DNA of 62,233 nucleotides, taken from a virus. The stretch lies in the IMG/VR virus record IMGVR_UViG_3300025030_000016, positions 1 to 62,233 of that record. One strand, 5' to 3'. Made by a program: the position numbers and the translations under genes. Below are positions 1 to 8,906 of the stretch, in pieces; position 1 is the stretch's first letter, and each line of letters begins with the position of its first letter. The notes beneath the pieces are model-generated. The model saw only the letters and a program-made list of their open reading frames with translations. It searched no databases and was not told the DNA's origin.

Positions 1-127
1 CAGCGGTCCACGTTCGAGGAGCTGAGCGACTGCACCAGTCTGTCCGGATTCAGATACTGGTAGGTCGTCGCGCCGCTCGGGTATTTCGTGACGCTGCAGT
101 TGGCGCTAGACCCCGTCACGTTGAAGG
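1..127. repeat. Exact terminal direct repeat (copy 1), circular-contig overlap
   Basis: Bases 1-127 are identical to 62107-62233. A 127-base exact overlap is a usual k-mer length in short-read assembly, so this is most simply the overlap of a circular (or circularly permuted) assembly rather than a biological terminal repeat. A gene reads through the join in frame, which supports this. Confidence 0.93.
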
Positions 128-1382
128 TGAGGGTGCCGCCCCGCTTCTTGGTCGCAGTCAGCTTGATCGGGAAATTCAGCCTCTCGGCATAGGGGACCAC
201 CACGGAGAGCGGGATGTCGATGGTGGGAGCTGCCAAGGTCGAGTAGCTCGACTGCGTCATCGAGCCTCCTACGCAGGCGCCGCCCTGCAGGTCGAGAGTC
301 GCCTTGGACATCATCCCGAAGCTGCCGCCGACGGCGATGCCGCCCTCCATGGCTACCGCGCCCTCCTGCGGCGGTGGGTAGGTCTCGCCCATCGCACTGC
401 CCAGAGTCAAGCCTCCGATCATGGGGGATTTCACGAGGGTGCGGATGCCGAAGCTGCCGCCCAGGCTACCGCCGCCGTCCAGGAAGGTCCTTCGTCCCTG
501 GTTGAGGGTGACGGTGGTGATCTCGCCGGAGAGGCACATGCCCCCCTCCATGACGAAACTTCTGGCGGTGCGGGGCGACAGGCTGCCACCTAAGACGGCT
601 CCCCCCTCCATGCTCAGATTCAGGCTGTTGCCCGTGAAGATGATCATCTCGCCGCCCACGCAGCCTCCCCCCTCAAAGAGTGCGGGAGACGAAGGCTCGA
701 CCCCCGGACCGTACTCGGGGAAGCTGAAGTCGCCGCCGAAGAGCGTAGGTGCTGCGGCGTAGATCCCCGCCCCTGCCTGATCCAGGTGGAAACTCGACTC
801 GCCCCACGCTTCCAGCGTCAAGGTGAACTTGTGGATCGGCATCTGCGGAGTCACGGTGACCCGCTCGCCGACCGCAGGGTCGTAGATGAAATTGGGGGAG
901 GACGAGATCAGGGTGCCGGGCCAGCCTGCGGCGAGCGCCGCCAGTTCGGCAATGGTGAGAACGGTCGAGGTTGCGGAGACGACCCAGTCGGTCGACGAGG
1001 CGAAGAGGACCGGCCGCCCCGACTCGCCTCCTGCGGCGATCACGGTCCCTGTAACCCCCAGATGCTTGGCTCGGACGGTGTGCGAGGGGGAAGCCTCGGG
1101 GCCGTAGAACGGGACGCTGCTTCCCACGAAATCGGCGGGGGTGTCCCACGAAGAGACCAGCAGCTGGATCTCCTGCGGAGCGCCCACCTTCAGGATCTGG
1201 AGTATGTCGGCCTCAGGCGTGGCGGCGAGGAGGAACCTGCACAGGAGCGTGTCCGAACCGCCCCGATACGGCACGGCGTGGACCGCAGGGCGCGAGCCTT
1301 TGGAGAGCGCGGCGTACCGCCCTTTGGCGAAGGCCAGAGCCTCCCCCAGATTGGGGGATGTGCAGAGCGGCTGAAGTATCAC
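1..1382 (-). CDS. Tail fibre-like protein, N-terminal part of a gene crossing the contig ends
   Basis: This is the 5' part of an 848-codon gene that continues at 62106 and stops at 60942. The reading frame is open from the GTG at 1382 to base 1, and its residues join exactly to those read from the other end. GTG 1382 lies 3 nt after the stop of the 141-aa gene, so translation is probably coupled; no clear Shine-Dalgarno is seen. Residues about 230-400 hold seven or eight loose repeats rich in GG and EGG pairs with alternating hydrophobic residues, such as MEGG...GGS, which suggests a repetitive beta-strand fibre. Its place after the nozzle and beta-helix tailspike genes suggests a virion tail component. 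I do not recognise a named family. Confidence 0.75.
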   Translation of the reverse strand, partial: MILQPLCTSPNLGEALAFAKGRYAALSKGSRPAVHAVPYRGGSDTLLCRFLLAATPEADILQILKVGAPQEIQLLVSSWDTPADFVGSSVPFYGPEASPSHTVRAKHLGVTGTVIAAGGESGRPVLFASSTDWVVSATSTVLTIAELAALAAGWPGTLISSSPNFIYDPAVGERVTVTPQMPIHKFTLTLEAWGESSFHLDQAGAGIYAAAPTLFGGDFSFPEYGPGVEPSSPALFEGGGCVGGEMIIFTGNSLNLSMEGGAVLGGSLSPRTARSFVMEGGMCLSGEITTVTLNQGRRTFLDGGGSLGGSFGIRTLVKSPMIGGLTLGSAMGETYPPPQEGAVAMEGGIAVGGSFGMMSKATLDLQGGACVGGSMTQSSYSTLAAPTIDIPLSVVVPYAERLNFPIKLTATKKRGGTLTFNVTGSSANCSVTKYPSGATTYQYLNPDRLVQSLSSSNVDR

Positions 1383-1385
1383 GGC

Positions 1386-1811
1386 TTAGGCCGGGTCGGC
1401 GACGTATCCCGGCACGTTCCCGAGCTTCATGAGCGGCGAGATGGTGAGCTCATCTCCGGCATTGGCTGGAGTGTAGGGTGCTGCCAGAAGCTGCTCCACA
1501 ATGATGGTGGCGCCGCGCAGGAGCATGACCCCCTTGATCGTCTTGTTGACCGCATTGGTCAGCGGGCCGGAGAAAGTGAAGGTCACGTCCTCCCACTCCA
1601 TGGTCGGTACGCCGCCCACGAGGCTCCCGGCGCTTGCGACCAGATCCAGATCGACCTCGGCGTAGCCTCCGCCCGTTGCCAGCTCGCGCACGGCCTGACC
1701 GTCTTGCAGAGCGCCTGAATCGGTGAAGCACTCAAGCGAGAAGCCGCCGGCGGCGACGTAGGTGTTCAGTATGTCCAGACCGCCGGCATCGGTGAGTCTC
1801 ATTTTTCCCAT
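1386..1811 (-). CDS. Small virion-associated protein, unknown
   Basis: A 141-aa protein starting at ATG 1811 between a beta-helix tailspike gene and a long fibre-like gene. The sequence is beta-rich, with phrases such as GGVPTMEWEDVTFTFSG and an alanine/proline-containing C-terminus. It has no signal peptide or membrane segment. Position and tight spacing make a tail or fibre accessory role likely, but no family is recognised. Confidence 0.75.
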   Translation of the reverse strand: MGKMRLTDAGGLDILNTYVAAGGFSLECFTDSGALQDGQAVRELATGGGYAEVDLDLVASAGSLVGGVPTMEWEDVTFTFSGPLTNAVNKTIKGVMLLRGATIIVEQLLAAPYTPANAGDELTISPLMKLGNVPGYVADPA

Positions 1812-1868
1812 GGTTTACTCCCCGCCATTTTATGGCTTCTTCTCTTGGTCATTTGTCACCTCGTGTTG

Positions 1869-4181
1869 TCACTCTATCGCAGCCCCCGCCCAATCCTTGA
1901 GCGTGCCGGTAACGCTGCCGTCAGTCTGCCCTCGCCAGTATTTGACATAGACTTGGCCGGTTGCGCCGCCTCCCTGTGCCTCGTTGTTGAGCAGCCGCAC
2001 AGTGTCATCGTCGCCGTCATGGCCGGAGCAGCCCCATAAGTACATCCCGTTGGCCGCCCCCGCTGCCAGATAGTTGTCATGCCAGAAGCAGCTCTTAAAG
2101 TTCCCGCCCGTTGACGGGCCAGCCGACACATTCCAGGCCACCGAAACGCAACCGTTGACATCCGCGATAGTTGCGCCATTGCCCCCGCCGTGAAGACAGT
2201 TCATCCGCTCGATATGGATGGAGTCATGACAGGTCGAGCTATTGCAGGACGTTCCGAGTGTAGGCTGTCCGGTGAAACTGTCGTATCCCGACATCCCTCC
2301 TTTGCAATTGTATTCGTAGACCGTCATGTACTCGCCCTTTGTGCCGGTGGTCTGGAACGAGTGATAGTTGAAGTTGTCCGAGCGGTTGTATCGAGCATCG
2401 CACCCGCTGAAGACGACAATCTTCGCGTCATACGTTTCAAACCCGTTGCCGCTGGAGCCATAAGCTAGGCAGTTCTTGGCTCCATACTTGCTATTGTTGG
2501 TCGCGGTCGTAATATGGCGATAACGACATGCGGCGTTTGACGATGCGCCGGAGTTGGCGTAAAAGTGCAAACCTTCATACAAAATTACGCCGGTGTCAGA
2601 GTTCTGGATCATCTGCCAGTTGTTAGCAGTACGACTGTAAATCCACTTGTCGGCCGGGTCGGGTTCGCGCCCATCCAGCAGATGCACCCATTTTTTACTG
2701 TTGGCTGCGTCATGATACTGACTGCCGGGGGTTGCGATGCACGCCGCCGATGACCCGACATCGGGGATAGGCATCGCCCCGCCTGCGCCATCGGTGTACT
2801 TGGCATCGAACATGGAGAAACCGAGATCCGCGAAAATTGTCGACGTGGTGGTTGCCGCAGAAGTTGACCAGACCCCGCCCCCCTCGTCGGTCCATGCGAA
2901 TGTGGTCTTGGTGTAGCTTTCACGCATGGCTACAATGCGCGTAACGCCGGAACTATGCCCGCTGACGAACTTGAACATCCCGCTATAGTTCATTGTGTTG
3001 TCGGCAAAGTTCTGGTAGCCAACCCATTCGTCCATGAGATGAATCACGGCAGGTGACACAGCCGCCGATTGCGCCTTGTTCAGCGTTTTCCATGCGTTGC
3101 CCGTTCCCGCAGACGTGCCAAGATTGGTGTCTGCGCCGTTCACGTAGTCAATATAGTAGTGGTTGAGTATGATGCCAGGGGTCAGCGTGAAGTCGATCAG
3201 GTCGTAAGGGTCGCGCAGGTATACCGCCCTGTCGCCGTCGTAATATCGCGGGAGTGCCAACTGGTCGTTGAATACCGCAGGGGGCGTGAGCGTGCCAATG
3301 GGCAGAGACTTGGCAAAGGCGCGGTCGAGGGAGGTTGTCACAGGTACCTTGGCGTCGACTGCGGCGATGTCTTCGACCAACGTCGTCCCTGTGTCTCCTG
3401 TCCAGATCCCGTATATTTTATCCACCATACCGCTAAAGGTGACGGGCCCGGTCCCTTCGAGCACCTGGGCCATCGGCCACCGCGACGTGGTCCCTGCATA
3501 GTCGACAGCGTAAGCGCCATACAGGATCTTTGCACCGTTTAACGGCATCAGCTCTAGGGTCTGCGGCACGGCCAGATTTTCCGAGAGCGTCTGGTCGGTA
3601 TAAAAGTTCAACGTCGCTTTGGTCGCGCCTATGGCTGCTACAGCGGCCTCCAAGCTCGTGTAGGCTTCCGCCGTATATATGCGGTCCAGCTTGGCTTTGT
3701 CAGCGAACGCCATAAGGCCGTTGACCGTGGTGGTTGCGACAGCTGTCGCAGTGTTCACGATCGAGATGATGTTCGCCAGGAGCGCGTCGAAAAGCGACAG
3801 GGTCTGAGGCTGCAGCGCCTCCATGGCGGTCTTCGCGGCGAGGAGGGTCAGGTCTCCCTCCCCCTCAGTGACTCGGATGTAGAAAGGTTTCGCGGGTCCT
3901 CCCGCGACCCCGTCGGGGAGGCGTACCTTGTAGAGGGTCGCCAGCTCGCCCCTGTTGTTGGGCCAGAGGTCCACCGCGAACTGGCCGTCCACGTCGGTGG
4001 TCGCCGTGACCAGGTCGCCCACGATCAGGTCTCCCCCTTCCGCTGCTGCGTCGAAGAGGACCACGGGCTGCCTTTTGGCGGCGTCGACCAGCTGGAAGGT
4101 GATGGTAGCCCCGACTTTCGGGGCGCCGTCCGCGCCGAGGATCGGGTCGCCGGTATTTGTTACGTGTCGGATGACAGCCAT
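1869..4181 (-). CDS. Tailspike/tail fibre with probable right-handed beta-helix
   Basis: A 770-aa protein. Residues 1-130 look like a virion-anchoring domain: a short beta-sandwich with GDPILGADGAPKVG and a transthyretin-like turn around TDVDGQFAVDLWPNN. The rest has the repetitive Asn-, Gly- and short-strand-rich pattern of parallel beta-helix spikes (LHFYANSGASSNAACRYRH, CLAYGSSGNGFET, CDARYNRSDNFNYHS). Such spikes usually bind or cleave surface polysaccharide, but no catalytic pair can be assigned by eye. An SD (AAGGAG) precedes ATG 4181. It lies directly downstream of the nozzle-like gene. Confidence 0.8.
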   Translation of the reverse strand: MAVIRHVTNTGDPILGADGAPKVGATITFQLVDAAKRQPVVLFDAAAEGGDLIVGDLVTATTDVDGQFAVDLWPNNRGELATLYKVRLPDGVAGGPAKPFYIRVTEGEGDLTLLAAKTAMEALQPQTLSLFDALLANIISIVNTATAVATTTVNGLMAFADKAKLDRIYTAEAYTSLEAAVAAIGATKATLNFYTDQTLSENLAVPQTLELMPLNGAKILYGAYAVDYAGTTSRWPMAQVLEGTGPVTFSGMVDKIYGIWTGDTGTTLVEDIAAVDAKVPVTTSLDRAFAKSLPIGTLTPPAVFNDQLALPRYYDGDRAVYLRDPYDLIDFTLTPGIILNHYYIDYVNGADTNLGTSAGTGNAWKTLNKAQSAAVSPAVIHLMDEWVGYQNFADNTMNYSGMFKFVSGHSSGVTRIVAMRESYTKTTFAWTDEGGGVWSTSAATTTSTIFADLGFSMFDAKYTDGAGGAMPIPDVGSSAACIATPGSQYHDAANSKKWVHLLDGREPDPADKWIYSRTANNWQMIQNSDTGVILYEGLHFYANSGASSNAACRYRHITTATNNSKYGAKNCLAYGSSGNGFETYDAKIVVFSGCDARYNRSDNFNYHSFQTTGTKGEYMTVYEYNCKGGMSGYDSFTGQPTLGTSCNSSTCHDSIHIERMNCLHGGGNGATIADVNGCVSVAWNVSAGPSTGGNFKSCFWHDNYLAAGAANGMYLWGCSGHDGDDDTVRLLNNEAQGGGATGQVYVKYWRGQTDGSVTGTLKDWAGAAIE

Positions 4182-4191
4182 GGGCGCTCCT

Positions 4192-5637
4192 TTAAATGTA
4201 TCGTTTGGTCACTACCGGCACGACTTTCAGCGACAAGACGGTGAATCGGCAGCCGTCGACGTTGGAGATCTTGAACTGCCAGTTGGTCCCCTTGACTCCG
4301 ATCGGGAGCTTGGCCCGCAGACGCCTGAGGCCGTTACCGATCTGGTGCGGACCCGTGAAGGGGAGATCGGCTGAAACCTCCTCCTCGTCCACGAACAGGT
4401 CCAGGGTCATCTCCCCCTCGGTGCGGACGTGCAGGTAGGCGTGGGAGCAGATCTTTCGCTGCGGCTGACCGAAGTCGGCCACAGGGGTCACGGCGAAGGC
4501 TTCCACCAGAGTCCCGTCGTAGTCGGTCTCGCCTTCCAGGAGCATCACACCGTCGGCGTTGGCCCCGTAGCTCTGCGTCCCGATCTGGAAGAAGCCCTGG
4601 TAGTCGAAGCTGGTGTATCTGCTGTGTGCGCCGTTGCCCAGGTTCACCACGACCCCCTCGCCGGAGATGCTGGCGAGATACTGCTGGTCGTCGCCGTTCT
4701 TGCGGCAGAGCGCCGCGGCGCTCGTCCCGCTCGGGATGCTTACCTTCTCGGCACTGAGGTTCGTACAGCTCCCCTCTGAGGTGCCGACGAAGACGCCGTT
4801 GGGGGAGAGCCATGCGGCGCCGACTTCGCCCTTCTCGCCTACAGGGACCGCCACAGCCGAGCCGTAGATAACCTTGAAAGAGGTGAGGCGCTTCTGCTTG
4901 AAGCCTATGCCATCACTTCGCAGGAAGTAGGCGGCCTGCTCGGTGCCGACGAAGAGACCCTCGTTCACCGCCTTGACCATAGTGACCGGCGCGGAGAAAC
5001 CCGCGACCACGTTGTAGCGGATGTCCATGGCCTCTACATTGAAGGTCTTGGTGCGGAAGATGAAGTTGTCTACCGCCAGGTAGAGCGCGCCGTTGTAGAA
5101 CTCAAGGCAGCGCCCCGCGAAGGTGGCGAGCTTGAAGGCGTCGATCTCCATGTTGCTCTCGGCCTGATCGGCACCCGCAGGGTAGGTGAGCTTGACCCAG
5201 GTCTCCAGGTCCAGGATGTCGGTCTCCTCCCCCGGGGAGCTCACCACATAGGGGATGCCCTCGGAGAGGTAACCGATGGTGGCGTTGTCGCTGAACACCG
5301 TGATATCATTCACCTGGACGAACTCGGTGACGTCGGCCATGGTAGGGGAGTTACCCACCGGCAAGAGCGTGCCGTCGATCAGTCGGTTGATGACCTGATT
5401 GGCGATGCAGAAGGTGTCGGTGCCGTTACCCCATGCAGAGGTGACATCGGCGGGGGTGACCAGCGTGGAGCCTTCGCGGCGGGTCAGGTTGAAGTCGTCG
5501 TCCACGTCGCAGTTCACGATGTCGACGCAGCCGGTGTAGGCGCGGTCCTGGAGGTACTTGGAGGTGTCGGGAGTCCCCACGCTGGCCGGGTCACTGACGT
5601 TGTCCATGCCGCCGAAGGTGAAGTTCGATACCGCCAT
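4192..5637 (-). CDS. Tail nozzle / stabilisation-like protein (podovirus tail)
   Basis: A 481-aa beta-rich protein beginning MAVSNFTFGGMDNVSDP, followed by CDVDDDFNLTRREGST. This pattern of 'defined bindings, read script, then beta-propeller blades' is typical of podoviral nozzle or tubular-B-like and phage-stabilisation proteins. It lies directly after the adaptor gene, as expected for a head-adaptor-nozzle order. In the virion it would close the short tail below the portal ring. The family call comes from pattern and position. Confidence 0.7.
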   Translation of the reverse strand: MAVSNFTFGGMDNVSDPASVGTPDTSKYLQDRAYTGCVDIVNCDVDDDFNLTRREGSTLVTPADVTSAWGNGTDTFCIANQVINRLIDGTLLPVGNSPTMADVTEFVQVNDITVFSDNATIGYLSEGIPYVVSSPGEETDILDLETWVKLTYPAGADQAESNMEIDAFKLATFAGRCLEFYNGALYLAVDNFIFRTKTFNVEAMDIRYNVVAGFSAPVTMVKAVNEGLFVGTEQAAYFLRSDGIGFKQKRLTSFKVIYGSAVAVPVGEKGEVGAAWLSPNGVFVGTSEGSCTNLSAEKVSIPSGTSAAALCRKNGDDQQYLASISGEGVVVNLGNGAHSRYTSFDYQGFFQIGTQSYGANADGVMLLEGETDYDGTLVEAFAVTPVADFGQPQRKICSHAYLHVRTEGEMTLDLFVDEEEVSADLPFTGPHQIGNGLRRLRAKLPIGVKGTNWQFKISNVDGCRFTVLSLKVVPVVTKRYI

Positions 5638-5646
5638 GAGGTGCTC

Positions 5647-6276
5647 CTAGACGAGGTAAAGCGGGTTGGGGGAGAAGAGGCCGGAACCGGCGCAGATCCT
5701 GCGGAAGGCTCGTTTCCCTTCGGGGACGTAGTGCCTGTCGAACTTGGCCTTGTGGTCGGCCGCCTTGACGGGGTCCTGCAGCTCGCGGTCGTGGTCGGAG
5801 AGGGCCAAATGCGCCGCCCACTCGACGGGCGCCAGATGGAAGTCTTCGGGGATCTCCAGATCGCCGGAGGTGCTGAAAGCGATCTTGCTCTTTCTCCAGA
5901 CCCTGAGGCTCGCCTGGTAGACGGCGTCAGGGGTAGGGTAGAAGGAGATCAGGCCGGTCTCGTCGTCGGTGCGCCATGCGAAAGGTGTCCCTTCCGAGGT
6001 GCCTGCCGGCGCGTCTCCGGCGAACTTCCGGAGCAGGTTGCCGTCGATGCGGACCTGCAGGATCTCGATCACGCGGCCGGGGATCGAGTATGCCTCGGTA
6101 CCGGCGACGGTGTTTATCTTGTAGGTCTGCGAGTCGCGGAAGAAGCCGGTGTCCTTGCAGAACTGGTCCTGCCCCAGCGAGAGGAAATTCAGGAGACGCA
6201 GGTCGGACCATGCGTAAGGAGCGACCTTGTCGCCCAGCACCTCTCTAAGTTCTGCAAGGACTTCGGCTCGATTCAT
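5647..6276 (-). CDS. Head-tail adaptor protein
   Basis: A 209-aa protein starting at ATG 6276 (MNRAEVLAELREVLGD), overlapping the previous stop as ATGA. It has an N-terminal helical part (WSDLRLLNFLSLGQDQFCKDTG) and a beta segment ending in a TYPxPD-like stretch (LISFYPTPDAVYQASLRVWR). This is the usual look of phage adaptor proteins of the gp6/tubular-A type that bind the portal. Its place next to the nozzle-like gene supports the role. Confidence 0.7.
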   Translation of the reverse strand: MNRAEVLAELREVLGDKVAPYAWSDLRLLNFLSLGQDQFCKDTGFFRDSQTYKINTVAGTEAYSIPGRVIEILQVRIDGNLLRKFAGDAPAGTSEGTPFAWRTDDETGLISFYPTPDAVYQASLRVWRKSKIAFSTSGDLEIPEDFHLAPVEWAAHLALSDHDRELQDPVKAADHKAKFDRHYVPEGKRAFRRICAGSGLFSPNPLYLV

Positions 6277-6644
6277 TCGGGCTTCCTCTCCATGTAAGGC
6301 CCTTCGACCATGCTGAAGGGGATGGCGGCGACCGGGCGCCACTCGTGCTCCTCGGAGCCGTCGGGGTTCTTCTTGGTGAACATCTTGCTGGTTATGGCGT
6401 TTCTCAGGACGTTGATGAAAGCCTGCGGGATGTTCGGGACATCCACGCCGCGCGCTACCTGGATAACCTCGCCGTTCACCCCGATCACCTCGAACTCAGG
6501 CATGTGCTCCACATGCTGCACGTTGATGGTGTAGAAGGGCGGGGCGTACTCGATCTTGCCTTTGTGAAACTTCTGGGTGGCTGTTGCGGTCCGGACGGCT
6601 CCAAGCTGATCGAGGTTCAGGTCGAGATTCAGGGGCGCTTCCAT
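6273..6644 (-). CDS. Unknown virion-region protein with N-terminal LNLDLNLD motif
   Basis: A 123-aa protein starting at ATG 6644 after an AAGGAGG Shine-Dalgarno. It opens MEAPLNLDLNLDQLGA; similar GLNLD motifs occur in the Cas4-like nuclease and the SSB-like protein of this genome. The body holds PPFYTINVQHVEHMPEFEVIG. It lies between the PE-repeat protein and the adaptor and overlaps the adaptor start by ATGA. It is probably a small head or connector accessory of unknown function. Confidence 0.75.
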   Translation of the reverse strand: MEAPLNLDLNLDQLGAVRTATATQKFHKGKIEYAPPFYTINVQHVEHMPEFEVIGVNGEVIQVARGVDVPNIPQAFINVLRNAITSKMFTKKNPDGSEEHEWRPVAAIPFSMVEGPYMERKPE

Positions 6645-6661
6645 CGGTGTCCTCCTTTTGA

Positions 6662-6973
6662 TTAAACGAGATTGGCGTCCTTCAGGACGTTGTAGATTTG
6701 CTTCGATACCTTCTGCGAGCCTTTGGCGAGGTGCTGCAGGCTTCCGTTGATCTGGACCGGTACAGCGTCGAACAGGTTGACCTCGAAAAGTTCTTCAGGT
6801 TCGGGTTCGGGTTCGGGTTCGGGTTCGGGTTCGGGTTCGGGTTCGGGTTCGGGTTCGGGTTCGGGTTCGGGTTCGGGTTCGCCGCCCAGAAGACCGAGAT
6901 TCTTCAGGTGCTGCTCGACGGTGATCCCTGTCTCGACCTCAACCTTCGGCTCCGCTTTCTTTCTCTTCGCCAT
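6662..6973 (-). CDS. Small virion-region protein with 14 Glu-Pro repeats
   Basis: A 103-aa protein with a basic N-terminus (MAKRKKAEPK), a short helix, then 14 Glu-Pro dipeptides at about residues 32-59 and a C-terminal helical part ending in VLKDANLV. The dipeptides come from 14 perfect copies of a 6-bp unit. Such EP rods are stiff spacers, as in TonB. The start ATG overlaps the stop of the upstream gene (TAATG). Function unknown; perhaps a head or tail linker. Confidence 0.75.
   Translation of the reverse strand: MAKRKKAEPKVEVETGITVEQHLKNLGLLGGEPEPEPEPEPEPEPEPEPEPEPEPEPEPEELFEVNLFDAVPVQINGSLQHLAKGSQKVSKQIYNVLKDANLV
6798..6881. repeat. 14 x 6-bp tandem repeat (GGTTCG on plus strand)
   Basis: Fourteen perfect head-to-tail copies of GGTTCG, coding for Glu-Pro dipeptides on the minus strand. 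The unit is a multiple of three, so slippage would change rod length without breaking the frame. Confidence 0.97.
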
Positions 6974-7260
6974 TATTTGTCTCCTTCCAGCCCCTTCGCC
7001 GCTGCGGCGAAGGCTTTGTCGAATTCGGACTCGTTCTTGTACTCGCCGTCGAGAAGCGGCATGAGGTCTGCGATCAGCTCGCCTACCTCCTTGGCGTCCT
7101 TGGCGATGTACTGCTTATCTGCGCCTGAAGGGCCGCAAGGCGAACAGCAGCAGGACTCGGTTTTGGTCGAAGGCTTCACGTCCTTCTTGAATGGGACTCG
7201 GCACTCGACGATGAATCCGTTGGTCGCTTTCCCGACTGTGAGCATAGATTCAAAATACAT
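6973..7260 (-). CDS. Unknown Cys-containing small protein
   Basis: A 95-aa protein (MYFESMLTVGKATNGF...) with a CCCSPCGPSG cysteine cluster near residue 40 and an acidic-helical C-terminus. It is the first gene after a strong terminator that follows the coat operon. It shares a TAATG junction with the PE-repeat gene. Position suggests a head or connector accessory; no family recognised. Confidence 0.65.
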   Translation of the reverse strand: MYFESMLTVGKATNGFIVECRVPFKKDVKPSTKTESCCCSPCGPSGADKQYIAKDAKEVGELIADLMPLLDGEYKNESEFDKAFAAAAKGLEGDK

Positions 7261-7289
7261 GGTGCCTCCCCCAAGATCTCAGATACGAC

Positions 7290-7318
7290 AAAAGCCCCGC
7301 TCCTCGTGAGAGCGGGGC
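7290..7318 (-). terminator. Rho-independent terminator after coat-gene operon
   Basis: Read on the minus strand, a 9-bp GC-rich stem (arms 7294-7302 and 7310-7318, GCCCCGCTC / GAGCGGGGC) with a 7-nt loop is followed by TTTTGT. It lies just past the stop of the 147-aa gene and would cap coat-protein transcripts. Confidence 0.88.
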
Positions 7319-7340
7319 AACGTCCGGGAGCAGCGGACGG

Positions 7341-7784
7341 TTAAGCGAGGGCCGCCGAAGGGGCGCAGGAGAGGTTCACGTAGGTGGCCGTGACCTGGGC
7401 CGCATCAAGCAGCGTGGTTGCCGGGACGAAGGTGCCTGCGCCCGAGGTGACGATCTTCACGTAGCCCACCGGGCAGACTCCGTCAGGGACATCAGGGAGC
7501 CCGGTCGAGGTGCCGCTGATCACGGTGGCGGTGCCGGCTGCGTCCAGGCAGAGCAGGTAGTACTTGGTCGAGGAGATCGCCTGCACGGTGACGTCGGTGA
7601 AAACGAAGAGGTCGTCGGTGGCGGCCTTGACGTACATGATCCCGTCGATGCAGTAGTTGATCGCGGCGGCGGTCTTGATCTTCGACTTGGTGGTGCCGAT
7701 GGCAAGAGCGCCCGTGGTGAAGGCGCGGGTTCCCAGCAGGAAACGCTGGACCGCGGTGGTGATGCTTTTCAGAGAAGGAAACAT
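7341..7784 (-). CDS. Unknown protein co-transcribed with the coat gene
   Basis: A 147-aa protein. I chose ATG 7784 (MFPSLKSITTAVQRF) because GGAGG lies just upstream; a longer in-frame version would need a TTG start. The sequence is beta-rich (DLFVFTDVTVQAISSTKYYLLCLDAAGTATVI) with no membrane segment. It sits right after the coat gene and before a terminator, so a head decoration or fibre role is possible. No family recognised. Confidence 0.75.
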   Translation of the reverse strand: MFPSLKSITTAVQRFLLGTRAFTTGALAIGTTKSKIKTAAAINYCIDGIMYVKAATDDLFVFTDVTVQAISSTKYYLLCLDAAGTATVISGTSTGLPDVPDGVCPVGYVKIVTSGAGTFVPATTLLDAAQVTATYVNLSCAPSAALA

Positions 7785-7840
7785 GGAGACCTCCAAGTTA
7801 TCGTTAAAATGTAGTGAAGGGGCCGCAGCCCCCGTCAGGT

Positions 7841-8833
7841 TTACAGGTCGGTCGCGCCTACTTCCAACCTTGCGCCGAAAAGCTGGTTCAGGATGATGGC
7901 CCCGAAGTACGCTTTCCAGCCGACGTGGCCGCGCTGACCCAGCTTGTCGGAGTCGGAGATGGTGCCCGGGTTGCGGACGATCGGGGCGGTGACCGCACCC
8001 TTGCCCTTCAGCGGGACCGAAGCGGCGAAGTGGGCGCCCAGGTAGATGATCGGGTAGACGTCCGCCTTGACGCCGGTGGTGGAGACCATGGTCCCCTTGT
8101 TGCCGCCCGCGTCCGGGAAGGACTCGAAGATGGTGGAGCGGATGTAGCGCACATCCTCCACCGAGCCGATCTCGAAGGAGTCGACCGGCACCTTGGAGCC
8201 GTAATCGACGGCGTCCTTGAACCCTGCCAGAGCGCGCACGTCGTTCTCGCAGTCGGGGTGGATCAGGCCGATGTAGCCCGCGCGCACCGCCACGGTGCCG
8301 TAGTTCGGGGTGGAGGCGGTCTGGTTGGTGATGTAACCCACGTTCTGGCGCTTGAAGGCGCGGGTCACCTTGCGCTGGCCTGCCAGCGTGATCGCCGTGT
8401 TCACGTCGGTACGGGCGGTGCCGTTGCCGTAGAAGACGTTGGTGCCTGCCTTCAGGACGTTGTAACGCAGGGTCTCAAGGGTCTGGGCGCACTGCTCGGC
8501 GGTGATGGTCACGTACTCCTGCAGGACCGGGTCGGTGTGCAGGTCGGCGATCTGGTCGGTGAGCTGGACGAAGTCGCCGTACTGCTGCAGGGTGACCTGG
8601 ATGTCGGTCTTCTGCATGGACTTGCCCTGCGGGGTGACCCCCTCGACCAGCGGCGTGAGCGCCTTGGCGAGTGCTTCGTAGCGCCGGAAGATCGCCACTT
8701 TGGTGTTGTTGGAGGGGAGCGGCTTCATGTCCAGGTACTTTTCCAGTACCAGATACGGGAGTGCTCTCATCAGGAACTGGGGATTTACATACCCCGCGAC
8801 CGCCGGCGAAATATCGCCATATACGTTTAGCAT
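7841..8833 (-). CDS. Major capsid protein, N4-gp56-like
   Basis: A 330-aa protein beginning MLNVYGDISPAVAGYV, with KYLDMKPLPSNNTKVAIFRRY, TPLVEGVTPQGKSM and a QYGDFVQLTDQIADLHTDP block. This pattern is typical of the N4-gp56 family of HK97-fold coat proteins. It follows a scaffold-like gene and carries a strong SD (AGGAGG). The leader at 8834-8906 contains two small hairpins (GCGGG/CCCGC and CCCCG/CGGGG), which may affect mRNA processing or stability. Confidence 0.88.
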   Translation of the reverse strand: MLNVYGDISPAVAGYVNPQFLMRALPYLVLEKYLDMKPLPSNNTKVAIFRRYEALAKALTPLVEGVTPQGKSMQKTDIQVTLQQYGDFVQLTDQIADLHTDPVLQEYVTITAEQCAQTLETLRYNVLKAGTNVFYGNGTARTDVNTAITLAGQRKVTRAFKRQNVGYITNQTASTPNYGTVAVRAGYIGLIHPDCENDVRALAGFKDAVDYGSKVPVDSFEIGSVEDVRYIRSTIFESFPDAGGNKGTMVSTTGVKADVYPIIYLGAHFAASVPLKGKGAVTAPIVRNPGTISDSDKLGQRGHVGWKAYFGAIILNQLFGARLEVGATDL

Positions 8834-8906
8834 AGTGCTACCTCCTGGCGGGTGTTCTCCCGCAAAGGTCCTACTGAGATTCCCCGGCGGAGCGGGGTTT
8901 GGTTAT

